This document shows positions 45,843 to 54,773 of a DNA stretch of 64,000 nucleotides, piece after piece. A program made the position numbers and the translations under genes. This DNA comes from Streptomyces sp. 15-116A (GTDB lineage: Bacteria > Actinomycetota > Actinomycetes > Streptomycetales > Streptomycetaceae), in assembly GCF_025290915.1 (NCBI RefSeq), contig NZ_JAOCQE010000001.1, forward strand, positions 61,282 through 125,281, in the 5' to 3' direction. Within the stretch, counting starts at the first letter, position 1. The number at the start of each line of letters is the position of its first letter. Under the pieces are notes generated by a model that had not been told where the DNA came from, did not search any database, and worked only from the letters and a program-made list of their open reading frames with translations.

Positions 45843-46939
45843 CTATAACGCGGGGGTGCGGGACACCGGTCTGACCAGGTTAAAGACCTCGCCGGCTGCG
45901 TATCGCTTGAGGCATCGGATGATTTCACGTCGGGTCTTGCCCTCCTGGGTTCGGCGTTCGTAGTACGCCTGGGTGCGCGGGTCGTGGCGCAGGCGGGAGA
46001 AGACGATGCGGTGCAGGGCGGCGTTGGCCTGGCGGTCGCCGCCGTAGTTGAAGCGGCGTGTGCGCCGCCGCCCCGACGAGTACTCGATGGGGGCTGACTC
46101 CGCAAAGGGCAGCAAAGGACGCCTCGCTGTTCAGTCGCTCGAGGTTGTCTCCCACGGTGATCAGGAGGCTGACGGCGCTGTCCGGACCGATACCCACCGG
46201 TTCGAGTAGCTGTGGGGCATGGTGCTCGACGAGCTGGGTCAAGCGTTGGTTCAACTCGTCGATCTGCCCGGTGAGCTGTCCGATGCGCTCGGCGAGCATG
46301 CGTAACGTCATAGGGGTGGCCAGGTCCACTCCGTCCTCGTCTCCCCCACCGTCGGGTGGGCCGAGGCGCGCGCAGGTGCGGAACAGCTCGGCGTTGCCGA
46401 GGCTCGACATGCGTTCCCGCAGGGCGGGGTCGGCGATGACCAGGACGGCCTTGAGCTGATTGATCGCCTGGGTGCGGGCCTTGACCGCGGAGTCCTTGGC
46501 GAGCTTGAAGATCCGGGCGGCGTGCACCGGACCGTCGCCGGACTTGGCCCGGGCCCGGGCGCGACCGCTGAGCACGGCTCGCGCGGCAGCCTGCGCATCG
46601 AGCGGATCCGACTTCCCCAGCAGCCGGCGGGCCGACCGGCCGGGCCGGTTCACCTCGTACACCTCGACGTGCTGGGCCAGCAGGTAGCGGGACAGGCCCG
46701 CACCGAAGGTGCCGGTGCCCTCCACTCCGACGGCGCACCGTCCCCCGCTTGCGGGCCCACACCAGCAGCCGCCGGTAGCCGGCCGCCATCGCCGGAAAAG
46801 ACTCGGTGCCCAAGATCTTCCCCAGCGGGGAGACCACGGCCGCGACATGGATTTCACCGTGTGTGTCCACGCCCAGCACGACCTCGCGCCGAACGGGAGG
46901 ATCCGTACTGGATGAGGTGGTGCGCTCTCTGGTCGTCAT
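45843..46939 (-). pseudogene. IS110-family transposase, doubly frameshifted (copy 3)
   Basis: Start ATG 46939 (MTTRERT). The frame changes near 46735 (two bases missing relative to copy 2) and again near 46089 (one extra G). Between them the protein is well preserved (VEGTGTFGAGLSRYLLAQHV, GIGPDSAVSLLITVGD). Inactive. Confidence 0.85.
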
Positions 46940-47240
46940 GGTGGTTCGCCTCCCGCGTCGTGACGTACTGAGTAGCCGACACTGGCCCGGGCAGTCTGAA
47001 CTGTGATGGCGCCTGATCATCGGCAAGGCACCTATAGGGATACGCCCTATGGCTCGGTGACAGCAGGCACCATCCCGCGACGACAGTCGACAGGCCCGTG
47101 ACTAGACACTTCGGTCAAAGATCTCAAGAGTCAGCCCCCGTCCGGGACGGCACCTCGCAACCGCGGCATCGTTCCCCGTATGACGGCACGTTCCGATCAC
47201 TGCCGGCTGGCTTCGTCCGAACTGGCCCTCAGCCTGGCAA
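45843..47240 (-). mobile_element. IS110-family element, copy 3
   Basis: Collinear with copies 1 and 2. The non-coding region upstream of the transposase (46940 to about 47240) is more diverged: the 7-bp stem seen in copies 1 and 2 (here near 47143-47165) is broken. This is the most decayed of the three long copies. Confidence 0.7.
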
Positions 47241-47770
47241 GGACAGACGGACAAGGCGTTGGCTCGCCACCCACTCGTGATCGGCGATGACGGTTAGCCC
47301 CGTGACCGTCGGCGTACAGGTGCGCCGCCAAGGGATCGGTGGCGATCTACATAGTTGCCGACCGGCACAGCGGCGCGAGGGCGCCTGGACAGGGCCCTGC
47401 CACGTCAACTCGATGGCAACCCCGGGCGATAGGTGGCTCCCCCAGCATCGATGAGCTAGGGGGCACAAGCCTCACCATGATCCGCCTCGTCTGGTTGAAG
47501 GACGGCACTCAGCTCCGGCCTGCCGGGTCCTATCCAGGGCCGTTCGAGGAGGAGATGAACGTTTCCCGCTGCCCCGTGAAGCCGAAGGGCCGGGCGGGGC
47601 TGTGGCCCGTCCGGCCAGGGCTCGTTCGACTGGGAAACGGACTGACGAAGCGGCTATGTGGGGTTGGCCCCCCGATACCTGGACCGCCGCGATGGCCGCG
47701 CCGCGCGAGTGCCTCCGTGCGAGTACCACGTCGTGGACCCGGCCGCATCACCAGCGGGTGCGGACAGAAT
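47241..47770. other. Gap without a supported gene
   Basis: About 530 bp between IS110 copy 3 and the 3' end of the hydrolase gene. The frames have no recognisable domain and no consistent start/RBS. Confidence 0.4.
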
Positions 47771-48949
47771 CTAGAGTGCGGCGATGATGGTCTCCACCGC
47801 CGCGAAGGCGTCCTGGAGGTAGTCCTCTTGGACCTGCACCGGCCATGACGAGAGCTGCGCGACGACTGCTTCGTTGTCGAAGTCGATGTAGAGCATCTGG
47901 CCATGGATGCCCAGGCACAGCAGGACCCGGCGTTCGGCGTACGGCACCCAGAACTGATTGCGGTACATCCCGCCAGGGAACAGTCCCATGCTGCTGGGGT
48001 CGTCCGCGAACGCCTGCCGGGAGTCGGGTCCGCCGGTGAGGCAGTCCTCGATCCAGTGAGCAGGCACCAGACCGATGCGGTTCTGCCGGCCTCCGTCGCG
48101 CCGGACGAGTTCGCCGAAGCGGGCGGTGTCGCGCAGAGTGGCGGCCAGCCCGCCGTCGAAGAACACGGTTCCGCTGCGGTCGACGGCTGCGTCCATGTCC
48201 TGCTCCGCCAGCCGGGACCACAGCCGTCGGGACAGCAACTCGGGCATCCGCTCCCCGGCGGCGCGTTCACACACCCATCCGAGGACGTCCGTCTCGCACG
48301 ATCGGTACGTGAACGGACCCCCGTGCGCGCGCTCGCGCTCGGCCCGCAGCAGCCGTAGGTACTCGTACAGGCTCGCGGGTGCCCGGTCGTCCTCGCGCGG
48401 TGCCCAGCCGACCGCCTGGTCGATCTGGCTCACATCGGAGCCGGGGGTGAGGTAATCCTCGGAGAACCGGATCCCCGATCGCATATCGAGGATGTCGCGG
48501 ACCGTCGCCCCGGAGTAGCCCGAACCGGCCAGTTCCGGTACGTAAGCGGTGATCAGCTCGTCGACGTCGAGGTGGCCGTCGGCCACCAGGCCGGCAGCGA
48601 TCACACCGATGATCGACTTGCTGACCGAGTACAGCATGTGCGGGCGGTCGGGGGTGAGGTCGCCGGGGTATGACTCGTGCCGCACCGTGCCGCGGTGCAC
48701 CACGATCAGGCCGTCGATACACGTACGTGCCACGATGTCGGCGACCGTCGTGGTCCCTGCGGAGGGTGAGGTGACCGGGAGGTCGAGGGTCAGCTGCTCG
48801 CCGTCGGGGAGCGGGATCGGGTGGGGTCCGGCGGCGACCCGAGCGGTCGGTACCACCTCGCGCATCCTGCCGGCGGTGTATCGGTTGTGCGGGCCCTGCT
48901 GCCAGGTCGCCAGTGAGATAGGCGCGGGCACGTGAGGTGTCAGGGGCAT
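47771..48949 (-). CDS. Beta-lactamase-fold serine hydrolase (NylB/esterase-like)
   Basis: A 392-residue cytoplasmic serine hydrolase of the class C beta-lactamase/esterase superfamily. The SxxK motif is at Ser108-Lys111 (MLYSVSKSIIG), with LDMRSGIRFSEDY, a Tyr motif in FTYRSCETDVLGW and the C-terminal LCLGIHGQMLYID. The segment order fits 6-aminohexanoate-dimer hydrolase (NylB)-like enzymes, which cleave amides or esters. AGAAGAGG precedes the ATG at 48949. It lies 140 bp downstream of an aldehyde dehydrogenase in the same direction, so it may serve the same amine-degradation pathway. The substrate is not predictable. Confidence 0.82.
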   Translation of the reverse strand: MPLTPHVPAPISLATWQQGPHNRYTAGRMREVVPTARVAAGPHPIPLPDGEQLTLDLPVTSPSAGTTTVADIVARTCIDGLIVVHRGTVRHESYPGDLTPDRPHMLYSVSKSIIGVIAAGLVADGHLDVDELITAYVPELAGSGYSGATVRDILDMRSGIRFSEDYLTPGSDVSQIDQAVGWAPREDDRAPASLYEYLRLLRAERERAHGGPFTYRSCETDVLGWVCERAAGERMPELLSRRLWSRLAEQDMDAAVDRSGTVFFDGGLAATLRDTARFGELVRRDGGRQNRIGLVPAHWIEDCLTGGPDSRQAFADDPSSMGLFPGGMYRNQFWVPYAERRVLLCLGIHGQMLYIDFDNEAVVAQLSSWPVQVQEDYLQDAFAAVETIIAAL

Positions 48950-49089
48950 GGAAGAACCTCTTCTTTCTGTGGCGGTGGTCGGTGGTGGGCTGTGACGACG
49001 GACGGCTCTTGGATCGGTGAGGTGAGTGGTTAGCGTGACGGGCACTCGGGGGGGGTGCGGCATCGGCCGCAGTGCCCGTGGCAGCGGCG

Positions 49090-50814
49090 TCAGCCGCGCA
49101 GGGCCCAGGTGATCAGGGCAGGGAGGTCCTGCCATCGGGGGTTGGCGGCGAACTTGGTGAGGAGTCGGCCGGTGCGGGCGGCCGTGGCGTTGGTGACGAA
49201 CCACGGCGGCTTCGGGGAGATGGACGACTCGCCGTGCAGTACGGATCGTGGGGCGGGCCTGAACGGGCCCGTGACGACGGTGCGTTCGGTGTGGTCCAGG
49301 AGCAGGGCGTTGTGGACGATGCCGATGCCGCTCTGCACGTTGTCCAGGGTGTGGCCGGGGAAGGCACCCCATGCGGCGCGCGGGGTCGCGTAGCCGACGC
49401 CGGTCCAGGCGTTGACGGCGATGGTGCCGTAGCGCAGGTCGGCGATCGCGTCGCGCATGCGTCGGCCGAGCTCCTTGATGGTGTCGGGGTGGGCGATGAG
49501 GTTGGCTCCGAGGGTGCCGTGGAGCCGGTCGTTGGCCGCGGCGACCGCGGCGGCGAGGAACTGGGCGCCACTTCCGGGTAGTTCGGCGACGCCGAGGACC
49601 GGACCGAAGTACTCCGTCGTGAAGGCTGATTCGTTGTCATCGGCGAGGTCGAGACCGGTGAGGAGGGTGCGTTCCGGAGTGCCGCCGGGCTTCTCCGCTC
49701 CGGGGTGGAGGTCCCGGGCGGTCTGGACGCGGGCCTCGCAGCCGGGGTACCAGGCCGGGCGGGCGGGTGCGGTCGAAAGTGCCCGGCGCAGGGCGGTGAG
49801 GAAGGCGTTCTTCTGCGGCCAGTCGGAGCTGAGGATGAGGATCTGGCCGGCGATGCAGTTGCAGCCGCTGTTGTGCAGACGCATGGTCGCCACGTGTTCG
49901 GCCTGGTAGCGCAGGTCCGCGTCGGACCATGAGCCGGGCAGGACGATGATCGGGGAGACACCGCCGAGTTCACTGGTGATCGGCTTCGTCAGCTTCGGTG
50001 TGCCCGAGGCCCTGGCGGCGTCCTCGTCCTCGCCGGTTCCCCAGACCACGGCGTCGTGGGTACTTTCGCTGCCGGTCATGTGGACGGCAGTGATCCCGGG
50101 GTGCGCGGTGAGTGCCGCGCCCACCTCGGGTCCGCCGGTGACGATCTCGACCAGGCCCCTGTCGGTGAGCGGCTTGAAGATCGCCCGGTAGACGTCGGCG
50201 AGCGGGTCGGTGGTGGGGTTGAGCTTGAGGACGGCGGTGCGGTTCTCGGCGTACAGCTGATACAGCACGTCCAGGGGCGGGATGGAGAAGATGTTGCCGG
50301 CTCCCAGGACCAGCGCCACTCCTTTGGTCTGCCGTGGTGTCCGCTGGGTGAGGCCGGCGGTGGCCCGTAGCTGGTCCGCGGTGACTCCGGGGGTCGTCCA
50401 GACCTCGGCCTGGAAGCCGCTCAGGAGCAGCTTGTCGTAGGTGTCGTACGGGAGGACCCGGACGGCGAGCCGACCGCCCGGGGCCCGGGTGATCCGGGTG
50501 TCGCCGAGGACGTCGGCTCCGTCGTCGAGGCGTCGCAGGGTCTCCTGGAGCGCCTGGAGGTAGGTGAGCACCGCGTATGGGCCGCTCATCCACTCCTCTC
50601 CGACGAGTGGGGAGGAGGGGTTGAGCCGCTTGATCCCGGCCGCGGTACGGACCCATTCGTCGGCCACGGCCGCGGTGGCCGCTGCCACGCCGAGGAGCAG
50701 CTCGCGCCGTTCGGCGAGGTGGGTGCGGGCCCAGGCGTGTTCGCCGGTGGCGAGTCGTGCGACGAGGGCATCGAGGTCGTGGTCGGTGCCGAGGGTGGCG
50801 GGGGCGGTGTTCAT
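49090..50814 (-). CDS. Aldehyde dehydrogenase family protein
   Basis: A 574-residue NAD(P)-dependent aldehyde dehydrogenase. Visible are the nucleotide-binding region VALVLGAGNIFSIPPLDVLY, the glutamate motif ITSELGGVSPIIVLP, and the catalytic-Cys loop HNSGCNCIAGQILIL. The C-terminal TIAVNAWTGVGYATPRAAWG is typical of a larger, less-studied ALDH group. The open frame extends far upstream, but the ATG at 50814 starts the family sequence and lies 26 bp after the amine oxidase stop. It probably oxidises the aldehyde released by that oxidase. Confidence 0.88.
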   Translation of the reverse strand: MNTAPATLGTDHDLDALVARLATGEHAWARTHLAERRELLLGVAAATAAVADEWVRTAAGIKRLNPSSPLVGEEWMSGPYAVLTYLQALQETLRRLDDGADVLGDTRITRAPGGRLAVRVLPYDTYDKLLLSGFQAEVWTTPGVTADQLRATAGLTQRTPRQTKGVALVLGAGNIFSIPPLDVLYQLYAENRTAVLKLNPTTDPLADVYRAIFKPLTDRGLVEIVTGGPEVGAALTAHPGITAVHMTGSESTHDAVVWGTGEDEDAARASGTPKLTKPITSELGGVSPIIVLPGSWSDADLRYQAEHVATMRLHNSGCNCIAGQILILSSDWPQKNAFLTALRRALSTAPARPAWYPGCEARVQTARDLHPGAEKPGGTPERTLLTGLDLADDNESAFTTEYFGPVLGVAELPGSGAQFLAAAVAAANDRLHGTLGANLIAHPDTIKELGRRMRDAIADLRYGTIAVNAWTGVGYATPRAAWGAFPGHTLDNVQSGIGIVHNALLLDHTERTVVTGPFRPAPRSVLHGESSISPKPPWFVTNATAARTGRLLTKFAANPRWQDLPALITWALRG

Positions 50815-50840
50815 GGTGGGGCCTCGCTCACGTGTCGGGG

Positions 50841-52205
50841 TCAGGAGAGCTTGGGGAGGATCTCGTCGGCGACGCGGTGGCCGGATTCGGCGGCTCCGTC
50901 GATGTAGCCCGGCCAGCGGGTGGCGGTCTCGGTACCGGCCCAGTGCAGGGGGCCGACCGGACGGCGCAGCGCCGGGCCGAAGCGGGTGAGGGTGCCGGGC
51001 GAGGTGAAGGCTCCGTAACAGCCGCGGCTGTACTCCTCCTCCGCCCAGTCGCGTTCGATGTAGGCGATGGGGTTGCGGGCCTTGGGGCCGAAGTAGCCGA
51101 CGAGGTCGTTGATCACCTGGGCACGGCGCTCGTCGGGGTCCATGCGTGAGACAGCGTCGGCGTGCCGGCCTTCGAGGAAACCGACGAGCACGCCGCACGA
51201 GCCGTCGTGTGGGGTGTTGTCGAAGACGGTGCCGAAGGGGCGGTGGGTGCTGTTCGCCTGACCGCTGAGGCCCGCGTGGCGCCAGAACGGCTCGTCGTAG
51301 GCGATGTTGACCTTGATGACCCGGCCCATCGGCATCCTCTGGACGAGCTGGTCGCGGTCACCGGGGAGGCCCGGAGTGAAGCGGATGCGGGCAGCGAGCG
51401 GCGGCGGCACTGCGACCACAGCCCGCCGGGCGCGGACGGTCAGACCGCTGCGCGTGGAGACGCGGACGCCCGAGGCCGCCGTGGGCTGCCAGTCGATGTC
51501 GGTGACGGGCGCTTCGAGGAGGACCCGGTCGCCGAGCTCCTCGGCCAGTTCGAGCGCGATGCGCTGCGTCCCGCCGACGACGCGGTCCTGCTGGGCCCCG
51601 CCGACGACGTTGATCAGCGGGTCGAGGCCGCCGGCGGCGCCGACGTAGAAGGCGGCCCAGAGCGCGGACATGTCCTCGGGCTCGGTGGAGAAGACCGCTT
51701 CGGTGATCAGACGGAAGAAGCTCCGGCCGCCTGGTGTGCGCGCGGTCCTGTGCAGCCAGGTGTCGAAGGTCTGCCGGTCCAGTTCCTCGGCCTGAGGCGC
51801 CCGCCAGGGATCGGTCGCGGCGACCTGGCGCGCGATCCGGTCCAGCCGGTACTGGGCCTGCCCGATGTCGGCGAGGACCAGAGGGTTCACCTTGGGGATC
51901 CGGCCCGTGTACTGGCAGCGGGTGGCGCCGAACTCCCAGATGTGCTCGCCGTCGCCGTACGTCGGGTAGGTCTGCAGGCCCAGCTCCCTGATCAGCTCCA
52001 TGGCGTGGTGCTGGGTCGGCCCGACCCATTGCCCACCCACCTCGATGGGGGCGCCGCCGGGGAGCTCGCCATTGAGAAGCCGGCCACCGACGCGGTCGCG
52101 TGCCTCCAGGACAAGTACGTCCGTGCCGTCCCGTACGAGGTCACGGGCAGCCACCAGGCCCGCCACCCCGGCTCCGACGATCACGACGTCCACTGACTTC
52201 TCCAT
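50841..52205 (-). CDS. Flavin-containing monoamine oxidase
   Basis: About 454 residues. The N-terminal FAD dinucleotide motif DVVIVGAGVAGLVAARDL is followed by LEARDRVGGRLL, the amine-oxidase GGQWVGPTQHHAMEL segment and a C-terminal GPLHWAGTETATRWPGYIDG, the conserved FAD-contact region. The family oxidises primary amines to aldehydes with release of H2O2 and ammonia. ATG 52205 is preferred; GTG 52214 is an alternative. It is first in a set with ALDH and hydrolase genes and divergent from a TetR regulator 61 bp away, a compact amine-degradation unit. Confidence 0.9.
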   Translation of the reverse strand: MEKSVDVVIVGAGVAGLVAARDLVRDGTDVLVLEARDRVGGRLLNGELPGGAPIEVGGQWVGPTQHHAMELIRELGLQTYPTYGDGEHIWEFGATRCQYTGRIPKVNPLVLADIGQAQYRLDRIARQVAATDPWRAPQAEELDRQTFDTWLHRTARTPGGRSFFRLITEAVFSTEPEDMSALWAAFYVGAAGGLDPLINVVGGAQQDRVVGGTQRIALELAEELGDRVLLEAPVTDIDWQPTAASGVRVSTRSGLTVRARRAVVAVPPPLAARIRFTPGLPGDRDQLVQRMPMGRVIKVNIAYDEPFWRHAGLSGQANSTHRPFGTVFDNTPHDGSCGVLVGFLEGRHADAVSRMDPDERRAQVINDLVGYFGPKARNPIAYIERDWAEEEYSRGCYGAFTSPGTLTRFGPALRRPVGPLHWAGTETATRWPGYIDGAAESGHRVADEILPKLS

Positions 52206-52266
52206 CACGGCCACCGTTCATACAGAGTGAATCTGAGATGCACAATGTATGTGATATCCATGGCGT
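52206..52266. promoter_or_regulatory. Divergent amine oxidase/tetR promoter region
   Basis: The 61-bp gap must hold both promoters. Outer hexamers CATACA (52219-52224) and TGTATG (52246-52251) form an inverted repeat, a candidate operator for the TetR protein. The tetR ATG has no clear RBS, so its mRNA may be leaderless. Confidence 0.4.
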
Positions 52267-52875
52267 ATGGAAACAGTGCGCGAGAAATACGCGGAGAACA
52301 CGCGCCGCGCCCTGCTCGACACAGGGCTGCGGCTCTTCACCGAGCGGGACTTCGCGAGCGTCTCCGCGGAGGAGCTGGTGCGTACCGCCGGGCTGACGCG
52401 AGGCGCGCTGTATCACCACTTCGAGGGCAAGCCCGGACTCTTCGAGGCCGTCTTCGAGGAGCTGGAACGGCAGGCCAGTGAGCGCATCCGGGCGGAGATC
52501 GCCGCCGTACCCGATCCGCGTGAGCGCGCCTACCGGGCGGTCGACGCGTTCCTCGACGTCTGCGCCGAACATGCCTACCGGCACATTGTGCTCCAGCAGG
52601 GGCCGATCGCCCTGGGTTGGCAGCGGTGGCGCGAACTGGACCAGCTCCACCTCGGCGGCCTGGTCCTCGACATCGTGGACGCCGCTCTCGCCGCTGGCCG
52701 CTTGCGGCCCCACCCGGCCAACCTGGTCGCGCGGGCGTTCTACGGAGCGCTCACCGAGCTGTCCATCACGATCACGGAGACCGATGAGCCGGAGCAGGCC
52801 CGCACTCAGGCGGCCGCTCTCGTCCGCGATCTCATCGGCGGGGTGGTGACCGACGGCGGCCCGCCGTCGCCATGA
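52267..52875 (+). CDS. TetR-family regulator (amine oxidase cluster)
   Basis: A 202-residue TetR protein. The N-terminal HTH reads ALLDTGLRLFTERDFASVSA, then ELVRTAGLTRGALYHHFEGK (about 14-58). The C-terminal ligand domain is variable (RAYRAVDAFLDVCAEHAYRH). It is divergent from the amine oxidase gene and most likely represses that operon until a substrate-related ligand binds. Confidence 0.9.
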   Translation: METVREKYAENTRRALLDTGLRLFTERDFASVSAEELVRTAGLTRGALYHHFEGKPGLFEAVFEELERQASERIRAEIAAVPDPRERAYRAVDAFLDVCAEHAYRHIVLQQGPIALGWQRWRELDQLHLGGLVLDIVDAALAAGRLRPHPANLVARAFYGALTELSITITETDEPEQARTQAAALVRDLIGGVVTDGGPPSP

Positions 52876-52904
52876 CCGCCCCGGCCCCCGGCGTCACCCG
52901 CCGG

Positions 52905-53620
52905 AGGCGTTGCCGCCGCCCGCACTCAGGCCACTGCCTCACTCGCCCCCCTGGCCTGGGCCACCGCATCCTCGTCGCTCCCGTCGTCGCGCAGGCCGAG
53001 GCGTGCGCCGGTGGAACAGTTCGCGGTCGCCCGGGCTGGACAGCCGTTCGGGCAGCGCGGGGTCGGCTGGGACCAGAACGACCCTGAGCTGGTTGATCGC
53101 CTGGGTACGAGCCTTGACCGCGGAGTCTTTGGCGAATTTGAATACCCGGCGTACCGGACCGACGCCGGATTTCACCCCGGCCCGGGCTCGACCGCTGAGC
53201 ACAGCTCGCAGGCGGCCTGCCCGTCGAGCGGGTCCGACTTCCCCAGCAGCCGGCGGGCCCCGCGGTTGGGCCGGTCCACTTCGAACACCTGGACGTGTTG
53301 AGCGAGCAGGCATTGGGACAGGCCCCCGCCAAGGGTGCCGGTGCCCTCCAACACCAGCCCGGCGCACCGTCCCCGCTTGCGAGCCCAGACGAGCAGCAGA
53401 TGATAGCCGGCCGTCGTCGCCGGAAGGGACTCGGCGCCAGTATCTTCCCCAGCAGGGAGACCGCGGCGGCGACAAGGGCGCGCCGTGCGTCCACGCCCAG
53501 GACGACCTCTCTCTCCGCACAGGGGGATCGGTACTGGAGGAGGTGCTGCATTGCCCTCAACGCCCTATGGCTCGGTGGCAGCAGAAGCCATCCCGCAACC
53601 CACAGCCGCCCGGCGCACGA
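52905..53620 (-). pseudogene. Degenerate IS110 transposase
   Basis: About 700 bp of IS110 sequence on the minus strand with many indels: REVVLGVDARRALVAA, WGSRTRSTGRPPAS and RQRLRGQGSYPGDQ can be aligned in alternating frames, and the upstream leader (near 53570-53615) is also recognisable. Much older than copies 1-3. Confidence 0.7.
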
Positions 53621-53871
53621 CGACCTCGAACCCTCTTCTGGTCAGCAGCGGCCACAAGTCCTGTAGTTGCTGCGCGAGATCCTTGCCGGCCTTCAGCTTC
53701 TCCAGAAGTGGCCGCTCTACGCGGTCCTGGCCGCTGCTGTGCGAGTACCTGTGGGTCCACCCCTACTTGATGAGCGGCGGAATCGTGCCCAGGGGGCTGC
53801 GCCCGGCACGTGAAGCCTTCCACATCGCTGACCCGCCGGAGATGGGAAACCTTTCCTCTCATTCCAGGGGC

Positions 53872-53893
53872 GACTAGGTCAGCAGACCTAGTC
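53872..53893. promoter_or_regulatory. Perfect 9-bp palindromic operator before tetR
   Basis: GACTAGGTC (53872-53880), AGCA, GACCTAGTC (53885-53893). It lies just upstream of a TATACT -10-like hexamer (53909-53914) that is only 6 nt before the next ATG, implying a leaderless, autorepressed transcript. Confidence 0.7.
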
Positions 53894-53920
53894 ATTGGAC
53901 TGAGTCTCTATACTGAGCCT

Positions 53921-54544
53921 ATGGCTCATGTTTCCGCGGCTGAGCGCCGCCCTCAGCTGATCAAGGCGGCCATCGACCTGATGAGCCGGGAGGGCGTCGC
54001 CGCCGGCAGCACACGCGCCATCGCCGCAGAGCTGGGCGTCGCGCAGGCCACGGTCCATTACACCTTCGGCACGAAGGAGGACCTGTACCGAGCGGTCATG
54101 GATCACCTCACCGAGGAGCTGATCGCGCAGGTCGAGCGAGCGGCTCCCACGAGCGCTGGTTTCGAGGAGACGATCGCCGCGCTGGGGGGCGCTCTGTGGC
54201 GCACCGTTCGCGATGAGGCGAGCACCTACCGTCTGCTGACGGAGCTGACCATGCTGGCCCTGCGCACTCCACGCCTGAGTGAGGTCCGCCAGGCCCACCT
54301 CCGTGGCGTGATCGAGGTGACCGCGAGGCTGATGGCCGAGGCTGCGGAGCGTACCGGGTACCGTCTCGCCCAGCCGGCGGAGACCATCGCGAGGTTCTTC
54401 CTCGCCGGCTTTGACGGCCTTACCCTGCAGCGCCTCTCGGCACCTGACGCTGACTCGGAACGCGCCGGGCTTCAGGCTCTGGTGTCTGCGACCACGGCTC
54501 TGGCCGGGGGGCAGCTGCATCTCGTGGACGTGCCGACCAGCTGA
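53921..54544 (+). CDS. TetR-family regulator, probably autoregulated
   Basis: A 207-residue TetR protein. HTH: KAAIDLMSREGVAAGSTRAI, then AAELGVAQATVHYTFGTKED (about 14-55). The C-terminal domain has LLTELTMLALRTPRLSEV and FFLAGFDGLTLQRLSA. The ATG at 53921 is chosen over 53810 because promoter-like elements and a perfect palindrome lie between them. It is upstream of the convergent CYP102-type gene, but the palindrome is not found at that gene's promoter, so its target beyond itself is unclear. Confidence 0.88.
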   Translation: MAHVSAAERRPQLIKAAIDLMSREGVAAGSTRAIAAELGVAQATVHYTFGTKEDLYRAVMDHLTEELIAQVERAAPTSAGFEETIAALGGALWRTVRDEASTYRLLTELTMLALRTPRLSEVRQAHLRGVIEVTARLMAEAAERTGYRLAQPAETIARFFLAGFDGLTLQRLSAPDADSERAGLQALVSATTALAGGQLHLVDVPTS

Positions 54545-54773
54545 TGCGACGACGGTGAGCCATCGGCTCGCGAGGGTCGCTTGACCGGAACCGCCGGTGG
54601 CGTGGTCCGAGTGGGTCACCCCGGCCGCCTCCCTGTGCCGCTTCCCCGAGTGGCCCAGCATGTGGTAGCCGACTCAAGTGGAGGAAGCAGGGCGCGTTTC
54701 ACGACACGACCCCACGGCCACGGGCGACGAGCGCCGGTGGCCGTGGGGGTTGAATGGAGCGGGGTGGCCGCGG

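Noticed and set aside
47339..47848. 169-residue plus-strand frame before the hydrolase gene
   Set aside because: No domain, poor start context, and its end overlaps the antisense of the hydrolase.
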